This document shows positions 41,720 to 50,117 of a stretch of DNA of 64,000 bases, piece after piece. Under the pieces are notes generated by a model. It did not search any database and was not told where the DNA came from. It saw nothing but the letters and a program-made list of their open reading frames with translations. The DNA is from JAITWN01 sp964437335 (GTDB lineage Bacteria; Pseudomonadota; Gammaproteobacteria; SZUA-140): assembly GCA_964437335.1 (NCBI GenBank), contig CAYTGL010000011.1:14377-78376 (forward strand). Direction: 5' to 3'. The number at the start of each line of letters is the position of its first letter. The stretch's first letter is position 1. The position numbers were made by a program, and so were the translations under genes.

Positions 41720-43537
41720 TCAATCAGTCTGATCAATTTCATTTTCTCGATGCCGATAGACGCTCATTTTCGAGCAACCCACCTTTTCGGCGATCTCGGC
41801 GGGCGACATTCCTCCTTTTGATAGTCGGCGGATTTGCTTGATCTGTCGAATGTTGAGGCCACCACCTCCCAGCTTTCGCTCCACCGGAAATGGATCGTCA
41901 GGGGTGGCGTCGAAGACCGGTTTGAGCTTTTCTTGCAGCCATTGGAGAGCCCTGAAGACGTTTCCAAACGGCTTGTTCGTGTAGCACTCGATCAGGCTCT
42001 TGCTGCCCAGCGGAGATCCGTGTCCAAGAAAGATTTCTGAGATCTCGCCTCCAAACTCTTCACGTATCCAATTGGAAGCTGTGTCACGCAACGCCTCTTG
42101 GGGCAGTCGTGGAAACTCAGGCTCAGCGGTCTCGACACGGTCGAGAAGCCGATTCCACATATTTGTTAATTGATGATTTGGATTCCCGCCCTTGGTCGGC
42201 TTTGTGAATGAGTGCCCAGCTTCATTGAGCAGTGCGATGGACGTGGAACGAAATGGAATCTCACCTGTGGTTCCGTCTGCTCTCTTGACGAGTGTTCGCT
42301 TGCGTCGTCGATCGAGTACCCACTCCATGCCCTGAACGGTCAGAGGCCAAAGCAGCCATTCGGCGTATACCTCGGTCTTTGTCCTGATCCGCCGCACGAA
42401 TGAATCGTCCTCGGTGAAGTCAAAAGCAATATACTGCGCATATGGGTGCTTTTGACGTAGCGTAATCTCGCCCACCCGCAACGTGGCACATTCCATTCGC
42501 TTGAAACCGAGATTCAAGCCGCAGAGCAACAAAAACCGCTCAAATGGAACGGCGAACTCATTAAGCGTCTTGAGTTGTTCGACGGTGTAAGTGCGGACTT
42601 GCTGGGACGGAGCAGTTACAGGTGCAGACTTGTCTTTGTTCGACTTTCGGATCGCTAACTTCAACTCATCGAAATCGGTCGGCTTTTTCCAGTCGAAACG
42701 ATCTGATTTTGAGAGCCAGCGCATGAATTCCTTGATTCGCTTGGCGTGCTCACGGCAAGTTTTGACAGCAAGCGGACCCGTGCCGTCTTTACGAGCTGGT
42801 CTCTGTCTCCAAACCTCAATCATCGCATCGCAGCCATCGAAAGTCAGCTTGGACAGCGGCCAATTCAGTTGGTGGGCATTGAAAGACCGTATTCGCTCAA
42901 GTGCCGCCAGGTACTTCTGCGCTGTATCGCTCAGACGCTTCTCGGTGAGACCTTCCTCTGGATCAGGGTCAACCAACATTCGAACTCGAATGTGATCGTT
43001 TTCATAGGCATCCAGTGCCTCCTTAACCGTAGCTTCTGTGGGATCATGTCCATTCGAAGCTTGAGCGAAGAACCGCACTTCCTCCATGAGGCCCTCTGAA
43101 ATGGATGCAACCTCCTGCGACCCCAATTCGTATGCGTCCTCATCTTCGGGCGCAAAGTGGACGAAGGGAAAAATGTTGCGCCACTTTTCAAGAGTCGTGA
43201 CGTAGTCGAACCGATGCCCCATATGGGGTTCGCCCGATGGACGTGTAATCATGTCCATCGGAATTCGGACGCTTGACTCCCCTTGCTCGAATGCTTTGGC
43301 GATGTACAGGGTAAGCTCGTTCCACTCCGAGTCGCCGAGCGTTTCTACGGCGTAATCCCAAAGCTCCTGGATTCGCTGTTTTCGACGCTCCGATTCCCGC
43401 TCATTGGTTGTGAAGCGGAACTTATGGCCGTCCACCTTCCCGCTCTTCGTAGCCTTTCGTCCTAGCTTGGCGCAATAGCGGCCCGTGGCTTTATCTCGAC
43501 TCAGCGCCGTTCTTCGAGACTTGCTGCGTGTAGACAT
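41720..43537 (-). CDS. Large integrase with C-terminal resolvase-type HTH
   Basis: The 605-residue protein has a tyrosine-recombinase-type catalytic region: the first Arg in LCGLNLGFKRMECATLRVGE (about residue 350), Lys in RIRTKTEVYAEWLLWPL, an LPQEALRDTASNWIREE box that lacks the usual His of HxxR, and GHGSPLGSKSLIECYT with the Tyr (about residue 525). The last 45 residues form a helix-turn-helix like that of serine resolvases (IRQIKQIRRLSKGGMSPAEI, AEKVGCSKMSVYRHRE). Its first 230 residues are long and lack a known domain. It is adjacent to the 3' end of ssrA and is therefore the likely integrase of the island. Confidence 0.82.
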   Translation of the reverse strand: MSTRSKSRRTALSRDKATGRYCAKLGRKATKSGKVDGHKFRFTTNERESERRKQRIQELWDYAVETLGDSEWNELTLYIAKAFEQGESSVRIPMDMITRPSGEPHMGHRFDYVTTLEKWRNIFPFVHFAPEDEDAYELGSQEVASISEGLMEEVRFFAQASNGHDPTEATVKEALDAYENDHIRVRMLVDPDPEEGLTEKRLSDTAQKYLAALERIRSFNAHQLNWPLSKLTFDGCDAMIEVWRQRPARKDGTGPLAVKTCREHAKRIKEFMRWLSKSDRFDWKKPTDFDELKLAIRKSNKDKSAPVTAPSQQVRTYTVEQLKTLNEFAVPFERFLLLCGLNLGFKRMECATLRVGEITLRQKHPYAQYIAFDFTEDDSFVRRIRTKTEVYAEWLLWPLTVQGMEWVLDRRRKRTLVKRADGTTGEIPFRSTSIALLNEAGHSFTKPTKGGNPNHQLTNMWNRLLDRVETAEPEFPRLPQEALRDTASNWIREEFGGEISEIFLGHGSPLGSKSLIECYTNKPFGNVFRALQWLQEKLKPVFDATPDDPFPVERKLGGGGLNIRQIKQIRRLSKGGMSPAEIAEKVGCSKMSVYRHRENEIDQTD

Positions 43538-43735
43538 GGCACTTCCCTGTCATTGGATGCGCCACACAAAGCGAGTTGGAAGCCCTGTCCCATTATCGGC
43601 CCATCCGGGGCACTATGGGACTTTTCGAGCCTCTCTATGGGACAAAAAGGCTCGAACTAATGGGACTATCGTCGTGAATCGCCCAGTTTCCAGCTAATTT
43701 CTGTGGCAAACTTAGAGTCAGAAGTGCCATAAAAA

Positions 43736-43765
43736 TAGCCACTTGCGTCCAAAAACACAAGTGGC
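43736..43765 (-). terminator. Terminator downstream of ssrA
   Basis: On the minus strand GCCACTTG and CAAGTGGC pair around a 13-base loop (TGTTTTTGGACG-type) and are followed by TATTTTTAT. It lies directly after the tmRNA 3' end. Confidence 0.7.
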
Positions 43766-43772
43766 CATTGGA

Positions 43773-44133
43773 TGGAGGCGGCGGGAATCGAACCCGCGTC
43801 CCGCGATATTTCAATAACAGCCTCTACGCGCGTAGTCGAACTCATTTAAGGTTTCGCCGTTCCACCCCCTGTCGACCGGGTGTTGGATTGGCTAGCCGGG
43901 GACGGCTTTTTAGCCCGGGGCGTTCCCAGCGGTGACCCCAGGCGAGTCGAATTTGACGGCCGGCTTTTGGGTCTCTTCGACGAAGACCCGCAGTCGGGGT
44001 TGCCGTTACTAGGCAGCCAGTGCGAGATTATTCTCGGCAAGTAAAATCGTAGTCAGCTTTTTACGTGGCCAACTGACCAACCACGGCACGCCACTGATAC
44101 ATCAGGCTATCCGGTCGATACCAGTTCGCCCCC
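43773..44133 (-). ncRNA. ssrA: Transfer-messenger RNA (tmRNA)
   Basis: Read on the minus strand, the 5' part GGGGGCGAACTGGTATCGACC and the 3' part GGGTTCGATTCCCGCCGCC are the standard tmRNA ends. GGGGGCG pairs with CGCCTCC to form the acceptor stem, with a G-U at one position. The CCA end is not encoded. The open frame near 44000-44040 ends AENNLALAA followed by TAG TAA, the conserved proteolysis tag. tmRNA with SmpB rescues stalled ribosomes. Its 3' end is a common integration target. Ends were set from the acceptor stem. Length is about 361 bases. Confidence 0.95.
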
Positions 44134-44295
44134 TTTACCTTAAGAATAGATGCAACCGCGCTGACGCGCGATCCGTAACCGACCAACTACCTACGCTTAG
44201 CCGCGGCGGCTTTTCGCAAAAATCCGCCCTCGGCCTCCAAAATTCTAATCCCCACGGCTCACAAGGGAAGGGCACGACGGCCTTTCCCAAACAGC

Positions 44296-44712
44296 TCACG
44301 TGGTTTCCGTCCCGTCGGCATCGCCGGGCGCCGGCCAATTGTGGAACCGCCGCAAAGCGTGGCGGACTGTGCTTCGCAACTCTCTTCCGCTAAAAGGCTT
44401 AGCAATCACGCGAAAGGTCTCGAGATCCCGCGCCTCGCGTTCGATATCCGAATCCAGCTCGGCCGACATCAAAATGCAGGGCAGCAACAGGTTGCAACGA
44501 CGCAGCAGCCGCACCACCTCCAAGCCGGTGAGCTTGGGCATGTGCATATCGATCAGGATCACATGGACATCTTGGGTGTTGACAATTTCCAGCGCTTCTT
44601 CGCCGTCGCCCGCCAAATAGGTTCGAAACGCCGGCTCGAAGAGGCCGCGGAGTGTCTCCCGCAGTTCTCGGTCGTCGTCCGAAATCAAGATGGAAGGAAG
44701 CTGCAAAGTCAT
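44296..44712 (-). CDS. Stand-alone response regulator receiver protein
   Basis: From ATG 44712 the frame gives 138 residues of a CheY-like receiver domain. ILISDDDRELRETLRGLFEP holds the acidic pocket, VHVILIDMHMPKLTGLEVV holds the phosphorylated Asp (about residue 54), ILMSAELDS the switch Ser/Thr and VIAKPFSGRELRS the conserved Lys. There is no output domain, so it works by protein contact. The start at 44775 would add 21 residues without similarity. No histidine kinase is nearby. Confidence 0.88.
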   Translation of the reverse strand: MTLQLPSILISDDDRELRETLRGLFEPAFRTYLAGDGEEALEIVNTQDVHVILIDMHMPKLTGLEVVRLLRRCNLLLPCILMSAELDSDIEREARDLETFRVIAKPFSGRELRSTVRHALRRFHNWPAPGDADGTETT

Positions 44713-45176
44713 AACCCATTCACCCAAAGCCCGTTGGGCAGAGTGCAAGGTGACAGTTTTCTGAACCGTGTTCAATATACTGCAAACACTGCGCCAGACT
44801 GCATCTTTAATTCGAGCCTAATCAGTAAGGCTATACATCGCAAGCTGTTTGTAGCAGGGACACCGTTTTCAACCAAGACAGGATGGGCAGTTTGAGAGTT
44901 CTGTGGGGCAGCAACTGCGCCGCCTGCTGTCATTTCGGCATCCTGGGCGGCCTCACTCGGCGGGAATTCCAGCAAATCCCAAATTTCTTTCCAAAGATTG
45001 CAGTCCAGGTCGCGAAATGCTGGTTGTGGATGTTGGTGTGGCCTGTCAGGTAGCCCGCGAATCTTGGCCCAGGGCGAAGCGAGCCGCGGGTGGGGGGCAA
45101 CCAGGGCATGCAACAGCCGCAACATCGTTGCTGTTAATTCCAGCGGGGAATGAAGCTTTTCGTGGAGGGAATTCGA
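44713..45176. other. Intergenic region between receiver and coiled-coil genes
   Basis: No convincing gene; a minus-strand frame of about 117 codons (44772-45125) has no clear features. GTGGAGGGA at 45161-45170 is the ribosome-binding site of the next gene. Confidence 0.4.
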
Positions 45177-45980
45177 ATGATTAAGAAGTTTCTAGGATCG
45201 GCCGCGTTGCTGCTGCTGATCGATGGCGTGGTGTTCGGCTTCGGCGGAACGCGGTGGACCTACGACTCGGCCCGCACGGCGCTGGGCATGGGCCGCGATT
45301 CCATCCGGCAAAATATGCCGATCGGGTTCGAAATCGAACGGGCCAAGCAACAGTTGGCCGATGTTCGCCCCATGATCACCAACCATAAGCACCGGATGCT
45401 CGAAGAAGAGGCACAACTGGCCATCCTCGATCGCCAGATCACGGCCCAAGAGAAGAAGCTCACCGAAGATCGCGGTGAAATCCTGATTCTCAAGAACGAC
45501 CTCACCTCGGGCAAAGAGTCGTTCCGCTACGGCGGCCGGATCTACACCGTGTCCGACGTCAAGCAAGACATGACCCGCCGCTTCGATCGGCTCAAAACCA
45601 ACGAGGCCACGGTGGAAAAAATGCGGCAAACGCGCACGGCGCGCGAGCGGCGGTTGGCGGCCCTGCAAGATAAGGTGGCGGCCATGGAAGCCTCCGTCCG
45701 GCAGATGGATGCCGAAGTCGGCAATCTCGAAGCCCAATTGCAACTCGTCGAAGCAGCCGAGGCGGGATGCGAGTATAATTTGGACGATAGCCCGCTCAGC
45801 CGACTCAAATCCCTCATGGCCGATCTCCAAACCCGCGTGGAAGTTCGGGCACGGATGGCCGACAGCGAGGTCGACGCTTATCAAGAGATCCCGGTCGGGG
45901 CGAGCCATTCCGACAGCATTGTGGACGAAGTCACTCAATACTTCGAAAACAACCACGGTCAGGTTGTGCTCTCGAATTAG
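45177..45980 (+). CDS. Exported coiled-coil protein
   Basis: The 267-residue protein, started at ATG 45177 after GGAGGGA, has an export signal (KFLGSAALLLLIDGVVFGFG) and a long coiled coil (residues 55-230). A conserved LTSGKESFRYGGRIYTVSDV module lies near residue 115. It is probably periplasmic and membrane-associated. It starts the GC-rich signalling cluster that continues with the FHA, kinase and ECF genes. A distant relative is encoded in the island at 40039-40851. Confidence 0.82.
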   Translation: MIKKFLGSAALLLLIDGVVFGFGGTRWTYDSARTALGMGRDSIRQNMPIGFEIERAKQQLADVRPMITNHKHRMLEEEAQLAILDRQITAQEKKLTEDRGEILILKNDLTSGKESFRYGGRIYTVSDVKQDMTRRFDRLKTNEATVEKMRQTRTARERRLAALQDKVAAMEASVRQMDAEVGNLEAQLQLVEAAEAGCEYNLDDSPLSRLKSLMADLQTRVEVRARMADSEVDAYQEIPVGASHSDSIVDEVTQYFENNHGQVVLSN

Positions 45981-46155
45981 ATCGACCCACAAGTACCAAA
46001 GTATCGAACGCAAAGGCACGATCACGCCAGGCAACCGCAGCGATTGGGGTTGTCTGGCGTGTGAAGCCATCCGCGGTTTGGGGGCTGGACGGCGGCCGCG
46101 GAGAGGCAATTTCGCTGGTCCACAGGTCACACGGTTTTCCGCTGGCACGAGATCG

Positions 46156-47760
46156 ATGATGCTCCAGTCTTGGCGAATCAAGATCAAAGAAGTCGAAGCC
46201 GCCATGCAAGCGCAGCGGCTCGATGAAGCCCAAGCGTTGCTGCAGGAGGGCGATCTGATCAGCTTTGCGCCCGCCAAGCGTTTGCTCTCCAAGCTGGGCA
46301 AGTTGTTCATTAAACGCGGCAGCGAGCAAACCCGGTTGGGCAACACCGCCGCCGGTTGGCACGACCTGCGGGCTGCCCGGCAGGCCGGCGCGTTGCCCAA
46401 GCAACTGCAACCCTTGCAAGAGGCGCTGGCCCAACGCTCGCTAACCGAAGCCAATGCCGCCTTGGCCGCGTTGAATATCGATGCGGCTGCCGAAGCGGTG
46501 CGCCTGTTGGATCGTCGGGGCGTCGACAGTGAGCCGTTTCGGCAGTTGAAGCAAGTCGTGGGGCTCTTGGAGTCCGCTCGCGGACAGATCGAATGCGGCC
46601 GATTCGGGGCTGCCGCCGGCGCGGTGGAAACCGCGGCCCGCCTGCGGAGCGATTTAGCCTCGCTCACCAGGTGGCGATGGCAAATTCAAAAAGATTTGCA
46701 GGCCTGGCAGGCGTTGCGCGGGCAACTTTTTGTCGCCTGGGAGAAAGCCGATTGGGCCGGGGTACTAATTCCGGCCGACCAAATGCTGGCCATGGCGCCC
46801 CGCGAGGCCCACACCTTGCAAATGCGAAATCACGCGTGGGATCGGCTGAAAAGTCACTCGCCAACCGCCACTTACCCTGTGCATGGTTTTCCGCAAATTG
46901 CCGCGGCCGAATCGCACCAGCAGCCCAACTCCAAACCAAACATGCGCAGCGCCCATCAACCACCAAACCAGCGAGGCCTATTCAACGACCGTGGCCCAAA
47001 CGGCCATCTCTTGAATGGCAACGGCGGCCTCCCCCGTTCACCGCGGATTCAACCCGACCTGGGGCAAATTCGCCTCGCCTCGGTGGGCGCCCGGCGTTCG
47101 TTGTCGGCCGCGGCCTCGCCAGCCGCGCCGGAGAAACCGCCAGCGGGCAAGCGGTTCGTGATTTGGGTCGATGGCGTCGGCGGGTTTCTCGTGTGCGAGG
47201 GGAACGAAGTCACGCTGGGCCAGCCCGTGGCCGGTGTCGATATTCCCATCCTGGCCGACCTGTCCCGCCAGCACGCCGTGATTCGCCGTTCGGGCGAAGG
47301 CTACCTGCTCGATCCCCGCCGCGAGGCCCGTGTCAACGGCCGCCAGGTCAGCGCCGTAACCATGCTCGGCAGCGGCAGCGAGCTAAGATTGGGGGCGGGC
47401 GTCACCTTGCGATTCAGCCGGCCCAATTCGCTCAGTCACAGCGCGCGGCTCGATTTTGTCAGCCGGCATCGCACCCAGCCAGCCGTCGATGGCGTGCTGT
47501 TGATGGCCGATTGCCTGATTCTGGGCGCAGGGCCGAATTGCCATGTGCATTGTCCGCGCTGGCCGCGGCAAGTGATGCTGTTTTACCAGCAAGGCCAATT
47601 GTGCTGCCGTAGCGAGGGGCCTTTGGAAATTGACGGGAAGTTGCTCGCCCCAGGGAAAAACGGCGGTTGCCAAACCGTTATTCATCGCGGGGCTCGCATT
47701 GAAACAGACGCCTTCGCGTTGGTTCTGGAGGAATTGGCCGACCTGCCGGCGGGTTCTTGA
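46156..47760 (+). CDS. FHA-domain protein
   Basis: The 534-residue protein starts at ATG 46156 (MMLQSWRIKIKEVEAAMQAQ). Residues 1-230 are Ala/Leu-rich helices, probably TPR-like repeats. A disordered linker of about 80 residues (PNSKPNMRSAHQPPNQRGLF) follows, and then an FHA domain at about residues 330-420 with VTLGQPVAGVDIPILADLSR, QHAVIRRSGEGYLLDPR and VNGRQVSA, the typical arrangement of the phosphothreonine-binding fold. It lies directly upstream of a Ser/Thr kinase gene, so the kinase may be its partner. The open frame reaches back to 45709 inside the coiled-coil gene; that part is rejected. Confidence 0.88.
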   Translation: MMLQSWRIKIKEVEAAMQAQRLDEAQALLQEGDLISFAPAKRLLSKLGKLFIKRGSEQTRLGNTAAGWHDLRAARQAGALPKQLQPLQEALAQRSLTEANAALAALNIDAAAEAVRLLDRRGVDSEPFRQLKQVVGLLESARGQIECGRFGAAAGAVETAARLRSDLASLTRWRWQIQKDLQAWQALRGQLFVAWEKADWAGVLIPADQMLAMAPREAHTLQMRNHAWDRLKSHSPTATYPVHGFPQIAAAESHQQPNSKPNMRSAHQPPNQRGLFNDRGPNGHLLNGNGGLPRSPRIQPDLGQIRLASVGARRSLSAAASPAAPEKPPAGKRFVIWVDGVGGFLVCEGNEVTLGQPVAGVDIPILADLSRQHAVIRRSGEGYLLDPRREARVNGRQVSAVTMLGSGSELRLGAGVTLRFSRPNSLSHSARLDFVSRHRTQPAVDGVLLMADCLILGAGPNCHVHCPRWPRQVMLFYQQGQLCCRSEGPLEIDGKLLAPGKNGGCQTVIHRGARIETDAFALVLEELADLPAGS

Positions 47761-47784
47761 ATGCCGTAGCGGTCTCGATAGAGA

Positions 47785-49899
47785 ATGGTAAACATGATGA
47801 ACCTGCGAGCCACCACCACCGAAGAGCCTCGGGAGCCGATGGGCGCCGCCACGCGGTTCACCTATCCCGGCGGTTCGCGGCCACTCAGCGGCTACACCAT
47901 CAAACGCGCCGTCGGCCAGGGGGGCTTTGGCGAGGTGTATTACGCCACCAGCGATGGCGGCAAAGAAGTCGCCCTCAAGCTGATCCGCCGCAATCTCGAT
48001 GTCGAGCTGCGGGGAGTCTCGCACTGTCTGAACCTCAAGCACCCCAACCTGGTCGATCTGTTCGACGTCCGCCGCGACGACCGCGACGACGCCTGGGTCA
48101 TCATGGAGTTTGTCCGCGGCAAAAGCCTCGAAGACAGCATCGCCGCCCACCCCCAAGGCATGCCCACCCCCGACGTGCTGCGGTGGTTCCTGGCCGTGGC
48201 CTCGGGCGTGGCCTACCTCCACGACCAGGGCATCGTGCATCGCGATCTCAAGCCGGCCAACATCTTCGATGACCAAGGCGCCATCAAAATTGGCGACTAT
48301 GGCCTCAGCAAATTCATCTCCTCCAGCCGACGCAGCGGGCAAACCGAAAGCGTGGGCACCGTGCATTACATGGCCCCCGAAATCGCCAACGGGCGCTACG
48401 GCAAAGAAATCGATATCTACGCCCTGGGCGTGATGCTCTACGAAATGCTCACCGGAAACGTGCCCTTTGAAGGCGAAAGCGTGGGCGAGGTGCTCATGAA
48501 GCATCTCACCGCCGAACCCAACGTGCAGGGCCTACCCACGGCATTTCGCCCAGTGGTGGCCCGAGCACTGACCAAAGACCCCGAAAAGCGGTTTTCCACC
48601 GTGGCCGAAATGCTCACGGCGATGGCGGCCGGCGGATTGCCGGTGGATCGCGCCCTGACAGAAATGAGCGCGCGCGGCGAAGCGTTGCCGCCCAGCGCGC
48701 CCTCGGGGCAAGCTCCCGATAGCAGCGCGGTTCCACCCCAACGGCCGGGCCGCATGGTCTCGCCGCCGCCCGCCGCGAGACCGCCATCCGCGCAGCCAAC
48801 CACACCACCGCTACAACAAGAACCGGTTTGGAACGTGGTTCGCAACGCCACGTACGGCGTTGTGCAAGCCTGGAAGACGACCGACCTGCCGACGCCGCTG
48901 AAGGTGTTGATTCTGTTCGCCTCGTTTGGCGTGCTGGTGCTGTTCGCGCCCATGTGGTTCACGTTGGTTACTTCGCTGCTGGTGTTGTACGCCGTTTACT
49001 TTGTGATTCGGGCAGGCGTGCTGGGCGTGCGGCAGGGTATGGCGCGAGGGCAGTCGCCGCTGGGCGGTTGGTCTCCACCCCCCGCGCCCATTCCAGGTCA
49101 GCTCGTGGGGTCGCCGCCAACCGTGCCGGTGGGAAGTTTCGCCGCGGACAAGCCGATTGCCGGCGTGGCGGCGGCTCAGCAAGTGGCCAGTCCTTCCGCG
49201 CAGCCTCAGCGGGCCAAGCGTCGCTGGAACGCAACGCCGGGCTCGGCCTTACTGCCGCCGCGCGGCGTGCGCGAACGCATCACCGAACTGCTCGGCTCGC
49301 TGGCTCTGGGCGCCGTCGTCGCCACGGCCGTGAGCCTGATCCTGGTGCTGCTGCTCGGCAACCGCAGCCAGGTGGAACAATGCGTGTGGTTGGCGCTGGT
49401 AGGCGTAACGGGAACGTGGGCTCTGCTTATCGCCGGCAAGTTTTGGGAAGGCCGCGCAGGCGAGCCCATCGTGCGGCGGTTTGTGCTGCTGCTGATTGGT
49501 TTAGGCATCGGTCTGGCGGCTTACGGCGTGGACCAGGCCCTGCTGGTCGATCTGCCGATCACCTCGCGGGACTTCCAATCCGAGCATCAGCCCAACTCGT
49601 TCGAAGCGGCCGAATTGTTTTCCGCGGGCCAGCCGAACTTGAAACTATACCTGGCCTACTTTGGGTTCCTGTTCCCCGTGCTGCGGTGGTGGAAGATGGT
49701 CGACCCGGCCCGCTGGACGCGGTTCAGCATCCTCTCCACGCTGCTATGCGTGGGCTGGGCGCTGGTGCTCTGGCTGGCCTGGCCCTTCCCGCAAGCCTGG
49801 GGAATCATGGCGGCTTGCACGATCGCCGTCTCGGTGCAACTGGCCAGCCCCTGGGTGGGCGAACCAAACCGCCGCGCCGCCCGTGCTCAATCCGCATAA
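47785..49899 (+). CDS. Membrane-anchored serine/threonine protein kinase
   Basis: The 704-residue protein has a Hanks-type kinase domain at about residues 35-290. The Gly loop is VGQGGFGEVYYA, the catalytic Lys is in VALKLIRR, the loop HRDLKPANIF carries the catalytic Asp, DYGLSK replaces the usual DFG, and APE is in MAPEIANGRYG. A Pro-rich linker follows (PSAPSGQAPDSSAVPPQRPG) and then five or more membrane helices between residues 370 and 690. The kinase domain is at the N-terminus and the tail is in the membrane. It directly follows the FHA gene and precedes a membrane protein gene; these probably form one signalling unit. Confidence 0.93.
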   Translation: MVNMMNLRATTTEEPREPMGAATRFTYPGGSRPLSGYTIKRAVGQGGFGEVYYATSDGGKEVALKLIRRNLDVELRGVSHCLNLKHPNLVDLFDVRRDDRDDAWVIMEFVRGKSLEDSIAAHPQGMPTPDVLRWFLAVASGVAYLHDQGIVHRDLKPANIFDDQGAIKIGDYGLSKFISSSRRSGQTESVGTVHYMAPEIANGRYGKEIDIYALGVMLYEMLTGNVPFEGESVGEVLMKHLTAEPNVQGLPTAFRPVVARALTKDPEKRFSTVAEMLTAMAAGGLPVDRALTEMSARGEALPPSAPSGQAPDSSAVPPQRPGRMVSPPPAARPPSAQPTTPPLQQEPVWNVVRNATYGVVQAWKTTDLPTPLKVLILFASFGVLVLFAPMWFTLVTSLLVLYAVYFVIRAGVLGVRQGMARGQSPLGGWSPPPAPIPGQLVGSPPTVPVGSFAADKPIAGVAAAQQVASPSAQPQRAKRRWNATPGSALLPPRGVRERITELLGSLALGAVVATAVSLILVLLLGNRSQVEQCVWLALVGVTGTWALLIAGKFWEGRAGEPIVRRFVLLLIGLGIGLAAYGVDQALLVDLPITSRDFQSEHQPNSFEAAELFSAGQPNLKLYLAYFGFLFPVLRWWKMVDPARWTRFSILSTLLCVGWALVLWLAWPFPQAWGIMAACTIAVSVQLASPWVGEPNRRAARAQSA

Positions 49900-49930
49900 A
49901 ATCGAGGATTAATGAACTTCCCGATGATTT

Positions 49931-49978
49931 CGTCATTCCCGCGCGAACCTCGTCATTCCCGCGAAGGCGGGAATCCAG
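49931..49978. repeat. GTCATTCCCGCG palindromic repeat
   Basis: A partial copy (CGTCATTCCCGCGCGAACCT) is followed directly by a full copy CGTCATTCCCGCGAAGGCGG ending GAATCCAG. The core ATTCCCGC-GAA-GGCGGGAAT is a palindrome. The same unit occurs at 51579-51627, 52992-53020 and 55494-55522, so it is a dispersed repeat of the chromosome. Confidence 0.85.
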
Positions 49979-50117
49979 ACGCGGCGGATACGACACTTCA
50001 ATCACCATCGGCCCGGATCGTGATTGATGAATCGGCACGTTATTCATCGTCGCCTACCTACCCTTTAAGAGTCCATTACGCCCGAGCATCATTTGCCCGA
50101 GCATAAGGAACACTGAG

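Larger units (their letters stand above)
1..43773. mobile_element. Genomic island inserted at ssrA (left end outside window)
   Basis: The stretch from the window start to the 3' end of the tmRNA gene is densely packed with defence, recombination and hypothetical genes. It has visibly lower G+C than the sequence right of the tmRNA gene. The last gene before ssrA is a large tyrosine-recombinase-type integrase, the arrangement expected when an element integrates into the 3' end of a tmRNA gene. A second recombinase with regulators lies at 30-32.5 kb, so the region may be a composite of several elements. No second copy of the tmRNA 3' end was seen in the window, so the left attachment site, if it exists, is further left. 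Confidence 0.6.

Noticed and set aside
43773..43800. A second copy of the ssrA 3' end as left attachment site
   Set aside because: No repeat of this sequence was seen elsewhere in the window; the left end must be outside it or the site is degenerate.
44772..45125. 117-codon minus-strand frame upstream of the receiver gene
   Set aside because: No family features or ribosome-binding site; composition is not protein-like.
45192..46667. 491-codon minus-strand frame opposite the coiled-coil and FHA genes
   Set aside because: Antisense to two genes with signal peptide and FHA features; no ribosome site or domain seen.
46593..47612. 339-codon + strand frame overlapping the FHA gene in another frame
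   Set aside because: Arg/Pro-rich shadow of the FHA gene, no domain.
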